Source: Deltaproteobacteria bacterium (GTDB taxonomy: Bacteria; Desulfobacterota; Desulfarculia; Adiutricales; Adiutricaceae). From it: DNA of 7,703 bases. The notes under the pieces were generated by a model. That model did not search any database, was not told where the DNA came from, and worked only from the letters and a program-made list of their open reading frames with translations. This document shows positions 1 through 5,543 of this stretch, piece after piece. The stretch lies in contig JAISZP010000374.1 in NCBI GenBank assembly GCA_031269135.1, forward strand, positions 1 through 7,703, written 5' to 3'. The stretch's first letter is position 1. Every line of letters starts with the position of its first letter. Position numbers and translations under genes: made by a program.

Positions 1-159
1 GAGATGCTGTTTAACGGGAAAAACTTTAAAGATTCGCTTCACGCGGGCGCCGGAGCTTTTTTAGGCTTTCTATGCGGCGGTCTGCTTAAATTTATAATCG
101 GCGCCATCCTCACCGGGTCGTTCGTTTGGCTGGTGGTCAGCAATTGGCTGAGCAGCTGA
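1..159 (+). CDS. C-terminal end of a DUF456-like small membrane protein (5' end outside window)
   Basis: Frame 1 is open from the first base to a TGA at 157-159 and gives 52 residues. The stretch GAGAFLGFLCGGLLKFIIGA, followed by a second hydrophobic run (ILTGSFVWLVV), resembles the glycine-rich hairpin and final membrane helix of DUF456 proteins, which are small integral membrane proteins of unknown function. The Gly-x-x-x-Gly spacing and the Lys between the two hydrophobic parts fit that family. Nothing can be said about its start or operon because the rest lies left of the window. It is convergent with the DUF2802-like gene, with 177 bases between their stop codons. The family assignment rests on a short segment, so a different small membrane protein is possible; that it is a real coding end is more certain than the name. 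Confidence 0.62.
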   Translation, partial: EMLFNGKNFKDSLHAGAGAFLGFLCGGLLKFIIGAILTGSFVWLVVSNWLSS

Positions 160-336
160 TTGATTCAAACAATCGTCTCAAGACTATTTTAAGGCCTATC
201 TTTCAGTCGCATTCTTGCAGCGCATTGTCGACAAGCATTCGCATTTTCGACACGAACCATGAACCGCAATGAATATGCATTAGATTCATCGACTATATTT
301 TAGATTGCATTAAACTGCATTAAACGCCGAACCATC
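160..336. other. Convergent intergenic spacer, no gene
   Basis: This spacer separates the stop codons of the plus-strand DUF456-like gene and the minus-strand DUF2802-like gene. It is richer in A and T than its neighbours and holds many copies of the word GCATT, including a tandem 10-bp pair (gcattaaact, gcattaaacg) at 307-326. A weak 5-bp stem (gattg/caatc, about 160-176) lies just after the first stop codon. I see no GC-rich hairpin followed by a T run, so no terminator is called in either direction. Confidence 0.5.
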
Positions 337-855
337 TTATACGTCAAATTGATGCTCAAGATCGATGATAAGCTCCACTTCGCCTCTATGAAGCTTGGAA
401 CGCACCGCTATGTCCTCCACGCTTAAACCTTTTTTGGCCAATTGCAGCACTTGAGCTCTGACCTCGGGAGCAGCCGGATTGGCCATGGATTCGCTCGTTT
501 GGATCTTTTTGCTTATCTCGCCCCCAAGCTCTTCGAGCTTGTTTTGGGCGATCGCCACCGCCTCTTGAGTGACCCTCAACAATTCCTGGTAATCCTTAAG
601 CCTGCGATCAAGCTTTAAGATCAGATCGCTGGTCAAATCCCTTTTATCTTTAAGATTGTCTTGAAAGACCTCGGCTATCCTGTCGGACTCGGTTATGAAC
701 CTTTCGATGCTCTCCTTCAATTTTTCGGGCATTACGGTCGGATCGGCTTTCGTCGGACGTGATTTCGAGCGCCAAAGGAAGGCTATCAGAACCGCCAGAA
801 TAACAATTTCCAATAGCCCTTGCATAAACATAAATGTTTTAATATCTACATCCAC
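337..855 (-). CDS. DUF2802-like membrane-anchored coiled-coil protein
   Basis: 172 residues starting at a GTG codon (853-855). The sequence GAGAGG on the minus strand (plus positions 865-870) ends nine bases upstream and serves as a Shine-Dalgarno site, which supports this start over internal ATGs at residues 9 and 11. Residues about 10-28 form one hydrophobic helix followed by basic residues (WRSKSR), so the protein is probably inner-membrane anchored with the bulk in the cytoplasm. Residues about 45-115 are charged, heptad-like and likely coiled coil. The last 45 residues (from AAPEVRAQVLQLAKKG to ELIIDL) resemble the DUF2802 domain, with a helix-turn-helix-like pattern (GLSVEDIAVRSKLHRGEVELI). 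Members have no known biochemical function; some are encoded near flagellar or chemotaxis genes, but none of those is in view here. It probably follows the 103-residue gene in one transcript. Confidence 0.82.
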   Translation of the reverse strand: MDVDIKTFMFMQGLLEIVILAVLIAFLWRSKSRPTKADPTVMPEKLKESIERFITESDRIAEVFQDNLKDKRDLTSDLILKLDRRLKDYQELLRVTQEAVAIAQNKLEELGGEISKKIQTSESMANPAAPEVRAQVLQLAKKGLSVEDIAVRSKLHRGEVELIIDLEHQFDV

Positions 856-864
856 CCGATAAAG

Positions 865-870
865 CCTCTC
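865..870 (-). promoter_or_regulatory. Ribosome binding site deciding a GTG start
   Basis: Minus-strand GAGAGG, nine bases before the GTG at 853-855. It is the reason for choosing GTG over the in-frame ATG codons 8 and 10 codons later, which have no comparable site. Confidence 0.6.
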
Positions 871-902
871 GCCGACATAAAAATCCCAGGCCTGAGCCGC
901 GC

Positions 903-926
903 TTTGATTTGATTTGATTTGATTTG
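903..926. repeat. Pentanucleotide repeat (TTTGA)n
   Basis: Four perfect copies of tttga followed by a partial tttg. It lies between the 103-residue gene and the DUF2802-like gene, upstream of the latter's ribosome binding site. The unit length makes it a candidate for slippage, which would alter only the spacing between the two genes. Confidence 0.9.
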
Positions 927-932
927 CCGACC

Positions 933-960
933 AAACCCCAAACCCTAAACCCTAGACCCT
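933..960. repeat. Heptanucleotide repeat, AAACCCT type
   Basis: Four tandem 7-bp units: aaacccc, aaaccct, aaaccct, agaccct. The TAG stop codon of the 103-residue gene (952-954) is formed inside this repeat, so the repeat supplies the end of that reading frame. The unit happens to match the plant-type telomere repeat, but four imperfect copies inside a bacterial gene cluster do not indicate a telomere. Confidence 0.88.
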
Positions 961-1263
961 AAAATCCACGACTTGTTCGATTTCAAATTCCCACCTTGGC
1001 GGCTCTTGGACTTCTTGAGCCTCTCGCCATTTTTTGGCTCGTCGTCCTCGCTTGCGCTCCAGCTGAGGCCTGATGGGTTCAACGGCTGCGGCATATTCGG
1101 CGGCCGCCACAATCTCGACCTTGTCTCGGTACAGAGCCTCAGCCTCTTGCAGACGGGCTATCCGAGACATCTCCTCGCCGACCATCGCCTGTCCGGCCAC
1201 ATAGCCGCCCATCGCCGGCAGGTGAAGTATCATTTGGTTTATATGATGAAGAGGCGCGGTCAT
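952..1263 (-). CDS. Small charged hypothetical protein, 103 residues, upstream of the DUF2802-like gene
   Basis: 103 residues from ATG at 1261-1263 to TAG at 952-954. No family is recognised. The N-terminal part (about 1-35) is rich in Met, Gly and Ala; the middle (about 36-80) is helical and charged (IARLQEAEALYRDKVEI, then a basic RKRGRRAKKWRE patch); the last residues read EQVVDFRV, ending in an exposed hydrophobic strand-like tail. It has no signal peptide or membrane helix. No strong Shine-Dalgarno sequence precedes the ATG (GAGATG is the nearest purine-rich stretch), and the frame stays open upstream for at least 20 codons, so the start is uncertain. Same strand and a 96-base gap suggest co-transcription with the DUF2802-like gene. 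The overlapping plus-strand frame has the odd, Ser/Phe/Arg-rich composition of an antisense shadow. Moderately confident that it is real. Confidence 0.58.
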   Translation of the reverse strand: MTAPLHHINQMILHLPAMGGYVAGQAMVGEEMSRIARLQEAEALYRDKVEIVAAAEYAAAVEPIRPQLERKRGRRAKKWREAQEVQEPPRWEFEIEQVVDFRV

Positions 1264-1586
1264 TGTGACATCTCGTTGACGTCTCGGCGACGTTTCGGCG
1301 ATTATGAAGTCAGGCTGTTTGCGTTTTTTTGGATTTTCTCGGCTTTACCTTTTATTTAGGGTAGCGTCGCTTGGCTTAAGCAATGGTCGGCCCAAATCCG
1401 AGTGGAACCCCATAATTTTCCGTTCCGATCTTCGCATGGCGCAGTCTCGGAAAGATTATTATACTTCGCTCAATGCGTGATTTCAACGATATTGACGGCA
1501 ATTTTCCGAAGCCGCATATTAATTTGAAACGCCGGAGCAGGCCAAGCCGGAGTCGGAAGGTGGAGGGGGCCAGAAACTCATGAGGG
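1264..1586. other. Spacer between the 103-residue gene and the methyltransferase remnant
   Basis: Apart from the 11-bp repeat at its left end, this 323-base stretch has only short or low-quality reading frames. Minus-strand frames continuing from the methyltransferase remnant run to about 1376 and 1519, but I could not match them confidently to the remainder of that family; one of them (QQLQRVFRLFAANIT) vaguely resembles the helix after the IYGVEI motif. It may hold eroded downstream parts of the same gene. No promoter or terminator is evident. Confidence 0.4.
1271..1303. repeat. 11-bp tandem repeat, three degenerate copies
   Basis: Units tctcgttgacg, tctcggcgacg and tttcggcgatt follow each other directly, just upstream of the ATG of the 103-residue gene. 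They therefore lie in its leader, or inside its N-terminus if a more upstream start is used. Confidence 0.75.
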
Positions 1587-1904
1587 TTATGTTGGCCGCA
1601 AAAAGCCGGAAAACGCGCTGCAGCTGCTGCGGCGAATGGATAAAGGAAATATCTCGACTCCATAAATACTTGCAACAGAAATACTTGCAACAGCTAAGAT
1701 TGCGCATTTTTCTTGATCATTAAGAGTATTCGCATAGTGATTTTGAACTTTCAACAACTTACGTCGAAGCATTTCTGCCGGGAAATTGCCGACGCCGCAA
1801 GAAGGCGCTAAAAAACGACTGTCGATGCGCTCTGATTCACGCTCCACAAAATCAAGCATTGCATTGGAGAAACGACCACGAACATTTACGATGTCGCTAG
1901 CCAT
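1587..1904 (-). pseudogene. Decayed N6-adenine DNA methyltransferase remnant (restriction-modification type)
   Basis: The 105-residue frame starting at ATG 1902-1904 carries a recognisable class I SAM-dependent DNA methyltransferase block. ESERIDSRFLAPSCGVGNF (residues 23-41) is motif I for S-adenosylmethionine, followed by LRRKLLKVQNHY and ILAVASI..IYGVEI, the usual next strand in these proteins. Family members are normally several hundred residues long with an NPPY- or SEW-type catalytic segment later; here the frame ends soon after IYGVEI in unrelated sequence (FPLSIRRSS to TAA at 1587-1589). The N-terminal part also looks shortened: the expected DHGEVFTP-like segment before NAML is missing. 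A 15-bp tandem duplication has added five residues (SVASI). No good Shine-Dalgarno site precedes the ATG. A truncated, non-catalytic remnant is most likely; a short expressed SAM-binding protein cannot be excluded. Confidence 0.66.
1664..1693. repeat. Perfect 15-bp tandem duplication inside the methyltransferase remnant
   Basis: The 15-mer aaatacttgcaacag occurs twice with no gap (1664-1678 and 1679-1693). On the minus strand it duplicates VASIS/VASIY in frame, just before the IYGVEI strand. Being perfect, it looks recent compared with the rest of the decay. Confidence 0.95.
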
Positions 1905-2018
1905 TTCAGCGGTTGCTCGTCGTAATTTCAGCGCAAGTTTAAAAAATATGTTTAATTATAGATATTGATGTTGAATGATTAACTGCTGGCGACCATTTAA
2001 AACATATTCCATATCAGA

Positions 2019-2207
2019 TTATGTTTCGAGCCGTTGAGCAGCTTTTAATTCCTCTATCAATTCATTCTCATGAACATTCAAAAAGTCTAATTCCGCTTTA
2101 GTCGCAGAATCAAACTCTACTTCGTAATTAGCTGAAGCCCTAACTTCAGCTAATTCAGCTAATTGTTGTTTAATAATCAGCGCGGAACGCGGCATTTGAT
2201 TATCCAT
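2019..2207 (-). CDS. Small hypothetical protein, 62 residues
   Basis: I choose ATG at 2205-2207, giving 62 residues (MDNQMPRSALIIKQQLAELA...), because AGGGG on the minus strand (2212-2216) lies four bases upstream. A TTG 33 bases further upstream would add 11 residues but has no such site. The product is acidic and mostly helical, with repeated LAE steps near the N-terminus and an ELDFLNVHENELIEELKAAQ helix near the C-terminus. There is no membrane helix, signal peptide, Cys or recognisable domain. It lies in AT-rich DNA, unlike the transporter and pilus genes, and next to a decayed restriction-modification gene, which hints at an acquired segment. It could be a small regulator or an antitoxin-like partner, but nothing in the sequence shows this. 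The end TGA-type stop is at 2019-2021. Confidence 0.5.
   Translation of the reverse strand: MDNQMPRSALIIKQQLAELAEVRASANYEVEFDSATKAELDFLNVHENELIEELKAAQRLET
2126..2155. repeat. 12-bp perfect inverted repeat within the 62-residue gene
   Basis: Arms aattagctgaag (2126-2137) and cttcagctaatt (2144-2155) are exact reverse complements around a 6-base loop. The right arm is extended by a tandem 9-bp pair, ttcagctaa (2145-2162), which encodes the repeated L-A-E. No T run follows on either strand, so this is not called as a terminator. Confidence 0.85.
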
Positions 2208-2211
2208 ATAA

Positions 2212-2216
2212 CCCCT
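2212..2216 (-). promoter_or_regulatory. Ribosome binding site deciding the start of the 62-residue gene
   Basis: Minus-strand AGGGG four bases before the ATG at 2205-2207. The spacing is short but workable, and it favours this ATG over the upstream TTG at 2238-2240. Confidence 0.5.
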
Positions 2217-2441
2217 AAAAATTTTATTATCAAATGTCAATTAAACATTTAAATGAAAAGCTTATAAATAAAAAAATTTTTAGCTTAAAAGTTGGAAAAT
2301 TTATACAATAATGAAATATATTATTTATAAAATGTCATTTCCGTGCAACATATGCTTTTTATAGAAACGAATAATTCAATAAATCCTTTGATCTGACATC
2401 ATCTGGTTGGAACGCCTAGAAGAGTCCGGCGAATGTCTAAG

Positions 2442-2525
2442 AAGGCAAAACAAAAAGGGCAAAATAAAGAGGGCGAAACTAAGAGGTCAAAACAAAGATG
2501 GCGAAAATAGGATGGCGAAACTAGG
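2442..2525. repeat. 14-bp tandem array, six degenerate copies
   Basis: Six units in exact 14-base register, consensus AGGGCRAAACWAAG on the plus strand: aaggcaaaacaaaa, agggcaaaataaag, agggcgaaactaag, aggtcaaaacaaag, atggcgaaaatagg, atggcgaaactagg. The core C recurs at 2446, 2460, 2474, 2488, 2502 and 2516. The array starts 87 bases beyond the permease stop codon, so it may lie in the 3' untranslated part of the transporter message. The plus-strand frame across it (Lys/Arg/Gln/Asn-rich) is a by-product of the repeat. Confidence 0.9.
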
Positions 2526-2611
2526 AGCGCTGCCGATGTTTTTACGGCTGCGAGCGATTGCTTGGGCGGCGTCAAAATTGGACAATCTATTCGCTCTCCG
2601 GCATGACCGCC

Positions 2612-3448
2612 CTACCCCTTGACCGGAACAATCCGGCGATACCCCACCGCGAGAGCGAAGAATAAAACATTCACGATAACGACCGTTGCGCCGGTCGTGG
2701 TGTTTATTTCGGGCTGAAAGGAAGCCCACAGACCAATTTGCCCAGCCAAAATCCCAGATATGATCGAAGCCCAAAACATGCCCTTGAAAGAGGCGGCCAT
2801 CACCCTTCCGGTAGCCGCCGGAGCGACTAAAAGAGCTGTAACCAAAAGCACACCGACCGCCTGGACGGAAACAACCACCACAAGGGCCAGGTAAGCTCCG
2901 AAGAGATACTCGGACAAGTCGGGCTTCAAGCTGATGGGACGGATGATGGAATTGAGGGTAAGCTTATTGGTGAATGCCCAGAGAAATAAAAACGAGATGA
3001 CGGCTAAAGCCATTAAAGCCAGGACCTGCACGTCGCCGACCGTTAAGACGTCCCCTAAAAAAAAGCGCGACAACCCAGCCGTCGCCTGAGGCTGACGACT
3101 GACCAAGGCCAACCCCAAGGCCACAGCTCCGGAGAAAACCAAGCCTATGACCGTATCGTGAGCCAAGTGGCTGCGCCCGACCAGAAAAATGATGGTCAGG
3201 CCTATGATTAAGCCCAGAGCCAAAACAGTCAATTGGATGTTGGTCTGAAGGATTAGAGCCAGGGCTACCCCGGCGAAAATGGAATGCCCCACGGCGTCGG
3301 GGAAAAAAGCCATCCGCCGGTTGACTACGATCACCCCGCTGGCTGAGGTGGCTACAGTCAGAAGCAATAGCGCCCAGGCGGCCCGCTTCATAAAGACAGG
3401 CTCGTAAAATGGGCCGAAAAGATCGTAGAGATTAGCTAAAGGCGTCAC
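2612..3448 (-). CDS. Metal ABC transporter permease (ABC-3 family, ZnuB/TroC type)
   Basis: 278 residues from a GTG codon (3446-3448) to TAG. It is the membrane channel of a divalent-metal importer working with the ATPase and binding protein encoded just upstream. About eight hydrophobic helices span the sequence. ABC-3 signatures are visible: VVNRRMAFFPDAVGHSIFAG (residues 41-60), the FLGDVLTV loop (130-137), GVLLVTALLVAPAATGR (199-215), and TGATVVIVNVLFFALA near the C-terminus (252-267). Length fits the family (about 260-290). The start is supported by AGGG (plus positions 3456-3459), seven bases upstream. The gene follows the ATPase gene after 123 bases, most of them part of the tetranucleotide array, a looser arrangement than the usual overlap in such operons. 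Metal specificity (Zn, Mn or Fe) cannot be read from the permease. Confidence 0.93.
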   Translation of the reverse strand: MTPLANLYDLFGPFYEPVFMKRAAWALLLLTVATSASGVIVVNRRMAFFPDAVGHSIFAGVALALILQTNIQLTVLALGLIIGLTIIFLVGRSHLAHDTVIGLVFSGAVALGLALVSRQPQATAGLSRFFLGDVLTVGDVQVLALMALAVISFLFLWAFTNKLTLNSIIRPISLKPDLSEYLFGAYLALVVVVSVQAVGVLLVTALLVAPAATGRVMAASFKGMFWASIISGILAGQIGLWASFQPEINTTTGATVVIVNVLFFALAVGYRRIVPVKG

Positions 3449-3455
3449 GATGAAA

Positions 3456-3459
3456 CCCT
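3456..3459 (-). promoter_or_regulatory. Ribosome binding site for the permease GTG start
   Basis: Minus-strand AGGG, seven bases before the GTG at 3446-3448. It shows that the permease is probably initiated independently rather than by coupling to the ATPase stop 123 bases away. Confidence 0.55.
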
Positions 3460-3530
3460 ATGAAGTTTTTCTGTGTCGACATTTTCAGAAGAATTTCTTA
3501 CGTCTTTACTTATCGCCTATCATCTGCTTA

Positions 3531-3682
3531 CCTGTCCGTCTGTTTGCCTGCCTATCTGCCTATCTGTCTATCTATCTATTTGCTTGGTTGGTTGGTTGGT
3601 TGGTTGGTTGGTTGGTTGGTTGGTTGATTGCTTGCTTGGTTGCTTGGTTGCTTGCTTGGTTGGTTGGTTGGTTGGTTGGTTG
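3531..3682. repeat. Tetranucleotide array covering the ATPase 3' end and the spacer before the permease
   Basis: Thirty-eight 4-base units in unbroken register. From right to left on the plus strand there are six perfect gttg units (3659-3682), eight mixed cttg/gttg/attg units, ten perfect gttg units (3587-3626), cttg and tttg, three tcta units (3567-3578), and then nine degenerate units such as tctg, ccta and cctg, continuing to 3531. On the minus (coding) strand the units read CAAC, CAAG, CAAA, TAGA, CAGA, TAGG. The right part (down to 3572) is translated as the tail of the ABC ATPase; the left part is untranslated. Both perfect tracts are candidates for polymerase slippage. Confidence 0.97.
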
Positions 3683-4399
3683 TTCGGCGTCTTTGATGTC
3701 TACGCTGCTCTGATGCAGGCCAAAGGTGGCCGCCAAGATGTTGGTTTTGAAGATGTCTTGAGGCGGACCCTGGGCCACGACGACGCGATTTAAACAGATT
3801 ACCCAGTCGCTGTGGGCTCTAGCCGTCGGCAGATCGTGACTAACCATGACGATGGTGTAATCTTTTTTGAAGTCCTCCAAGATCTCGCACAGGAGCTGCT
3901 CGCCGTAGACGTCCACTCCAGTGGCCGGCTCGTCTAAGATGAGAATATTCGGAGACGACAACAAAGCCGCAGCGAGCAAAACTCTTTGAGTTTCTCCTCC
4001 GGATAACGTTCCCAAGGGTTTATCAAAAAGGTCTTGGGCTTTCACCCTCTCGAGTCCTTCCAGCACCTTTCGCTTGACCCCTTTGGATATTCCGGCCCAC
4101 AAGGGACTTTTAGTCAGAGGCATGGCTAAGAATTCCTTCACCGTCAAAGGCTTATGGCGATCGAAATCGAGCCTTTGAGGGACGTAGCCGAATCGAGGCG
4201 AAGGCATGTCGAAGACGATCGAGCCTTTATACGGCCATTGCCCTAAGATGGTCTGGACCAAAGTGCTTTTGCCGGCCCCATTGGGGCCGATAATGACTGT
4301 TTGGCTGAGGTGGGGAATCTGGGCGGTGACCTTTTGCAGCACCGGATATTGACCCAAGGTGACGCTGAGCCCGTCGATTCGAATCAAGGCCTGAGCCAT
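3572..4399 (-). CDS. Metal ABC transporter ATP-binding protein (ZnuC/TroB type) with repeat-encoded C-terminal tail
   Basis: 275 residues from ATG (4397-4399) to TAG (3572-3574). It hydrolyses ATP at the cytoplasmic face to power divalent-metal import. All ABC motifs are intact: Walker [10 protein letters not shown] (38-46), Q-loop Gln75 in GYVPQ, signature LSGGETQR (132-139), Walker B ILILDEP (152-158), D-loop GVD (161-163) and switch His188. The core ends near residue 238, the usual length for this family. Residues 239-275 are an added tail made of PTNQ repeats with variants ([12 protein letters not shown]), entirely encoded by a tetranucleotide array. The start lies one base after the binding-protein stop (TGAAATG), implying translational coupling. 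The tail has no known counterpart in the family that I can name and is likely a passive, disordered extension. High confidence in function, none in the transported metal. Confidence 0.95.
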   Translation of the reverse strand: MAQALIRIDGLSVTLGQYPVLQKVTAQIPHLSQTVIIGPNGAGKSTLVQTILGQWPYKGSIVFDMPSPRFGYVPQRLDFDRHKPLTVKEFLAMPLTKSPLWAGISKGVKRKVLEGLERVKAQDLFDKPLGTLSGGETQRVLLAAALLSSPNILILDEPATGVDVYGEQLLCEILEDFKKDYTIVMVSHDLPTARAHSDWVICLNRVVVAQGPPQDIFKTNILAATFGLHQSSVDIKDAEQPTNQPTNQASNQATKQAINQPTNQPTNQPTNQANR

Positions 4400-4403
4400 T
4401 TCA
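4397..4403 (-). promoter_or_regulatory. Stop-start junction TGAAATG between binding protein and ATPase
   Basis: The TGA of the binding-protein gene and the ATG of the ATPase gene are one base apart on the minus strand. This arrangement usually gives translational coupling by re-initiation. Confidence 0.7.
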
Positions 4404-5399
4404 CTGGCCGCCGGAATCGGTCTGGTCGGGAGCTTTATAGTTGGGAGGGAAAAGGCTTGATAAAAGTTCCAAGTCCTCTTTAAGAACCAATTGATAATAG
4501 TCCAATGGCGGGTCCGACGGGCCGGAAGCGACGGTGTCTATCACGGCCCCGGGGACCTTGAGTTCAGCTCCCAAGGTCTGGGCGGCGCTGGGATCGGCAT
4601 GAGGATCGAGCAAAATCGCGTTTATTTTCTCGCTGGTTATAATCTTTCTTAAAAGGTCCAGCCTAGCCGCCGACGGAGGGGCTTCCTCCGAAGGACTCAA
4701 ATCGGCCAAGACCGTCAGTCCCAAATCCTGAGCCAGGTAATCGAAAAAACCATGACTCGTCATGACCTTATAGCCCCGGCGAGTATTCTGAAAGTCGGCG
4801 ATCGCGTCCGACAATCGATCCATATCGGAGCTCCACTGGGCGAGTCTTTCGCGGTAATGCTCCTGATTCTGGGGATCTAACTCGATTAAGGCGTCGGCGA
4901 TGTTGGCGACCATAATTTTGGCGTTTTTGGGCGACAGGAAGATATGAGGATTTGGGAGCATGGAAGGAAGTTTTCCGCCGGATCTTTTGGCGGGTTCGCC
5001 TTCCAAATCCACCCTTCCCCAAACCTGAGACAGGGTCGGAACAGCGTCGGAGGCGTCTATGACTTTAATGTCTTTTGGAGCGACCATCAAAGCCTGAGGC
5101 AGGTAAGATTCCAAATCCAAGCCGTTTTTGACCAGAAAGCGAGTCTTAGTCAACCGTTCAAGATCTCTGGCTGCGGGAGCGAATTCGTGAGGACAACCGG
5201 TAGCGGGGTTAGTGATCAATTCCGCCTGAAAACGGTCTGTCCCTTGAGTTAAGAATCTGGCGAAGATCCATACGGGATAACTGGCGCAAGCCAAGCGATC
5301 CGCCGCCATCAACTGAACAGGAAAGATGAGCAAAATCGCGATTAGGACAATCAGACAGGCCAATCGCCTATTTTGGGGTGGGACCTTTATGGTAAGCAT
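4401..5399 (-). CDS. Metal ABC transporter substrate-binding protein (ZnuA/TroA-like, cluster A-I)
   Basis: 332 residues, ATG 5397-5399 to TGA 4401-4403. It is the periplasmic receptor that hands a divalent metal to the permease. Residues 10-33 are a Sec signal peptide (basic RR, hydrophobic core, likely cleavage near LMAAD); no lipobox Cys follows. Family landmarks in order are GCPHEF with candidate ligand His71, NPHIFLSP with His152, SHGFFDYLAQDLGL with His216, and a late acidic residue, possibly Asp288 in VIDTV. The three His plus one acid pattern is that of the TroA/ZnuA superfamily. The His-rich loop found in many zinc-specific ZnuA proteins is absent; the corresponding stretch (about 131-150) contains no His. 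So zinc, manganese or iron are all possible. It is first in the operon, followed with a one-base gap by the ATPase. The Shine-Dalgarno (GGA, eight bases upstream) is weak. Confidence 0.92.
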   Translation of the reverse strand: MLTIKVPPQNRRLACLIVLIAILLIFPVQLMAADRLACASYPVWIFARFLTQGTDRFQAELITNPATGCPHEFAPAARDLERLTKTRFLVKNGLDLESYLPQALMVAPKDIKVIDASDAVPTLSQVWGRVDLEGEPAKRSGGKLPSMLPNPHIFLSPKNAKIMVANIADALIELDPQNQEHYRERLAQWSSDMDRLSDAIADFQNTRRGYKVMTSHGFFDYLAQDLGLTVLADLSPSEEAPPSAARLDLLRKIITSEKINAILLDPHADPSAAQTLGAELKVPGAVIDTVASGPSDPPLDYYQLVLKEDLELLSSLFPPNYKAPDQTDSGGQ

Positions 5400-5443
5400 T
5401 TTGGTGTTCCAAAGTTTATTTTTTTAAGCTAAAGCTGGGGCGA

Positions 5444-5543
5444 CAAGCCTAAGTGAAAGGCAAGCTTAGGCGAAAGCCAAGCCTAGGTTAAATCCAGCTT
5501 AAACGCAAGCCAAGCCTAGGCGAAAGCCAGCTTAGATGAAATC
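5444..5543. repeat. 16-17-bp tandem array upstream of the metal transporter
   Basis: Six adjacent units: caagcctaagtgaaagg (5444), caagcttaggcgaaagc (5461), caagcctaggttaaatc (5478), cagcttaaacgcaagc (5495), caagcctaggcgaaagc (5511) and cagcttagatgaaatc (5528). Units 3+4 and 5+6 form two 33-bp dimers, so the array has a higher-order period. Each unit has a partly palindromic GCYTAGGC-like core. The array ends 45 bases before the binding-protein start codon, in its presumed leader or promoter. Confidence 0.9.

Larger units (their letters stand above)
2208..2611. other. AT-rich intergenic region downstream of the metal transporter
   Basis: 404 bases between the permease stop and the 62-residue gene. 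The part 2208-2400 is strongly AT-rich with A and T runs (for example 2270-2281) and presumably holds the promoter of the small gene, although no convincing -35/-10 pair was found. The part 2442-2525 is a 14-bp tandem array described separately. The part 2526-2611 is ordinary GC-rich sequence without a clear terminator hairpin for the transporter operon. Confidence 0.5.

Noticed and set aside
933..960. Plant-type telomere repeat (AAACCCT)
   Set aside because: Only four imperfect units, flanked on both sides by ordinary bacterial genes; more simply one of several short repeats in this locus.
973..1359. Plus-strand frame of 128 codons
   Set aside because: Antisense to the 103-residue gene, with Ser/Phe/Leu/Arg-heavy composition and no recognisable domain; it also runs through the 11-bp repeat.
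2212..2240. TTGACA at 2235-2240 (minus strand) as a -35 promoter element for the 62-residue gene
   Set aside because: At 16-18 bases spacing there is no -10-like hexamer; the position there reads TAGGGG, which is better explained as the ribosome binding site.
2407..2622. Plus-strand Lys/Arg/Asn-rich frame of 71 codons with a TTG start
   Set aside because: Most of it is a translation of the 14-bp array, which stays open in all frames; no Shine-Dalgarno site.
3531..3682. CRISPR array or phase-variation switch
   Set aside because: The units are contiguous 4-mers with no spacers, so not CRISPR. Slippage would not switch the gene off, because every frame reaches a TAG within the TAGA units right after the ATPase core and tail.
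3450..3793. Plus-strand frames of 87 and 106 codons encoding very hydrophobic WLVG-repeat peptides
   Set aside because: They are antisense readings of the tetranucleotide array, which gives an open WLVG cycle in every frame; they overlap the confident ATPase gene and have no supporting start context.
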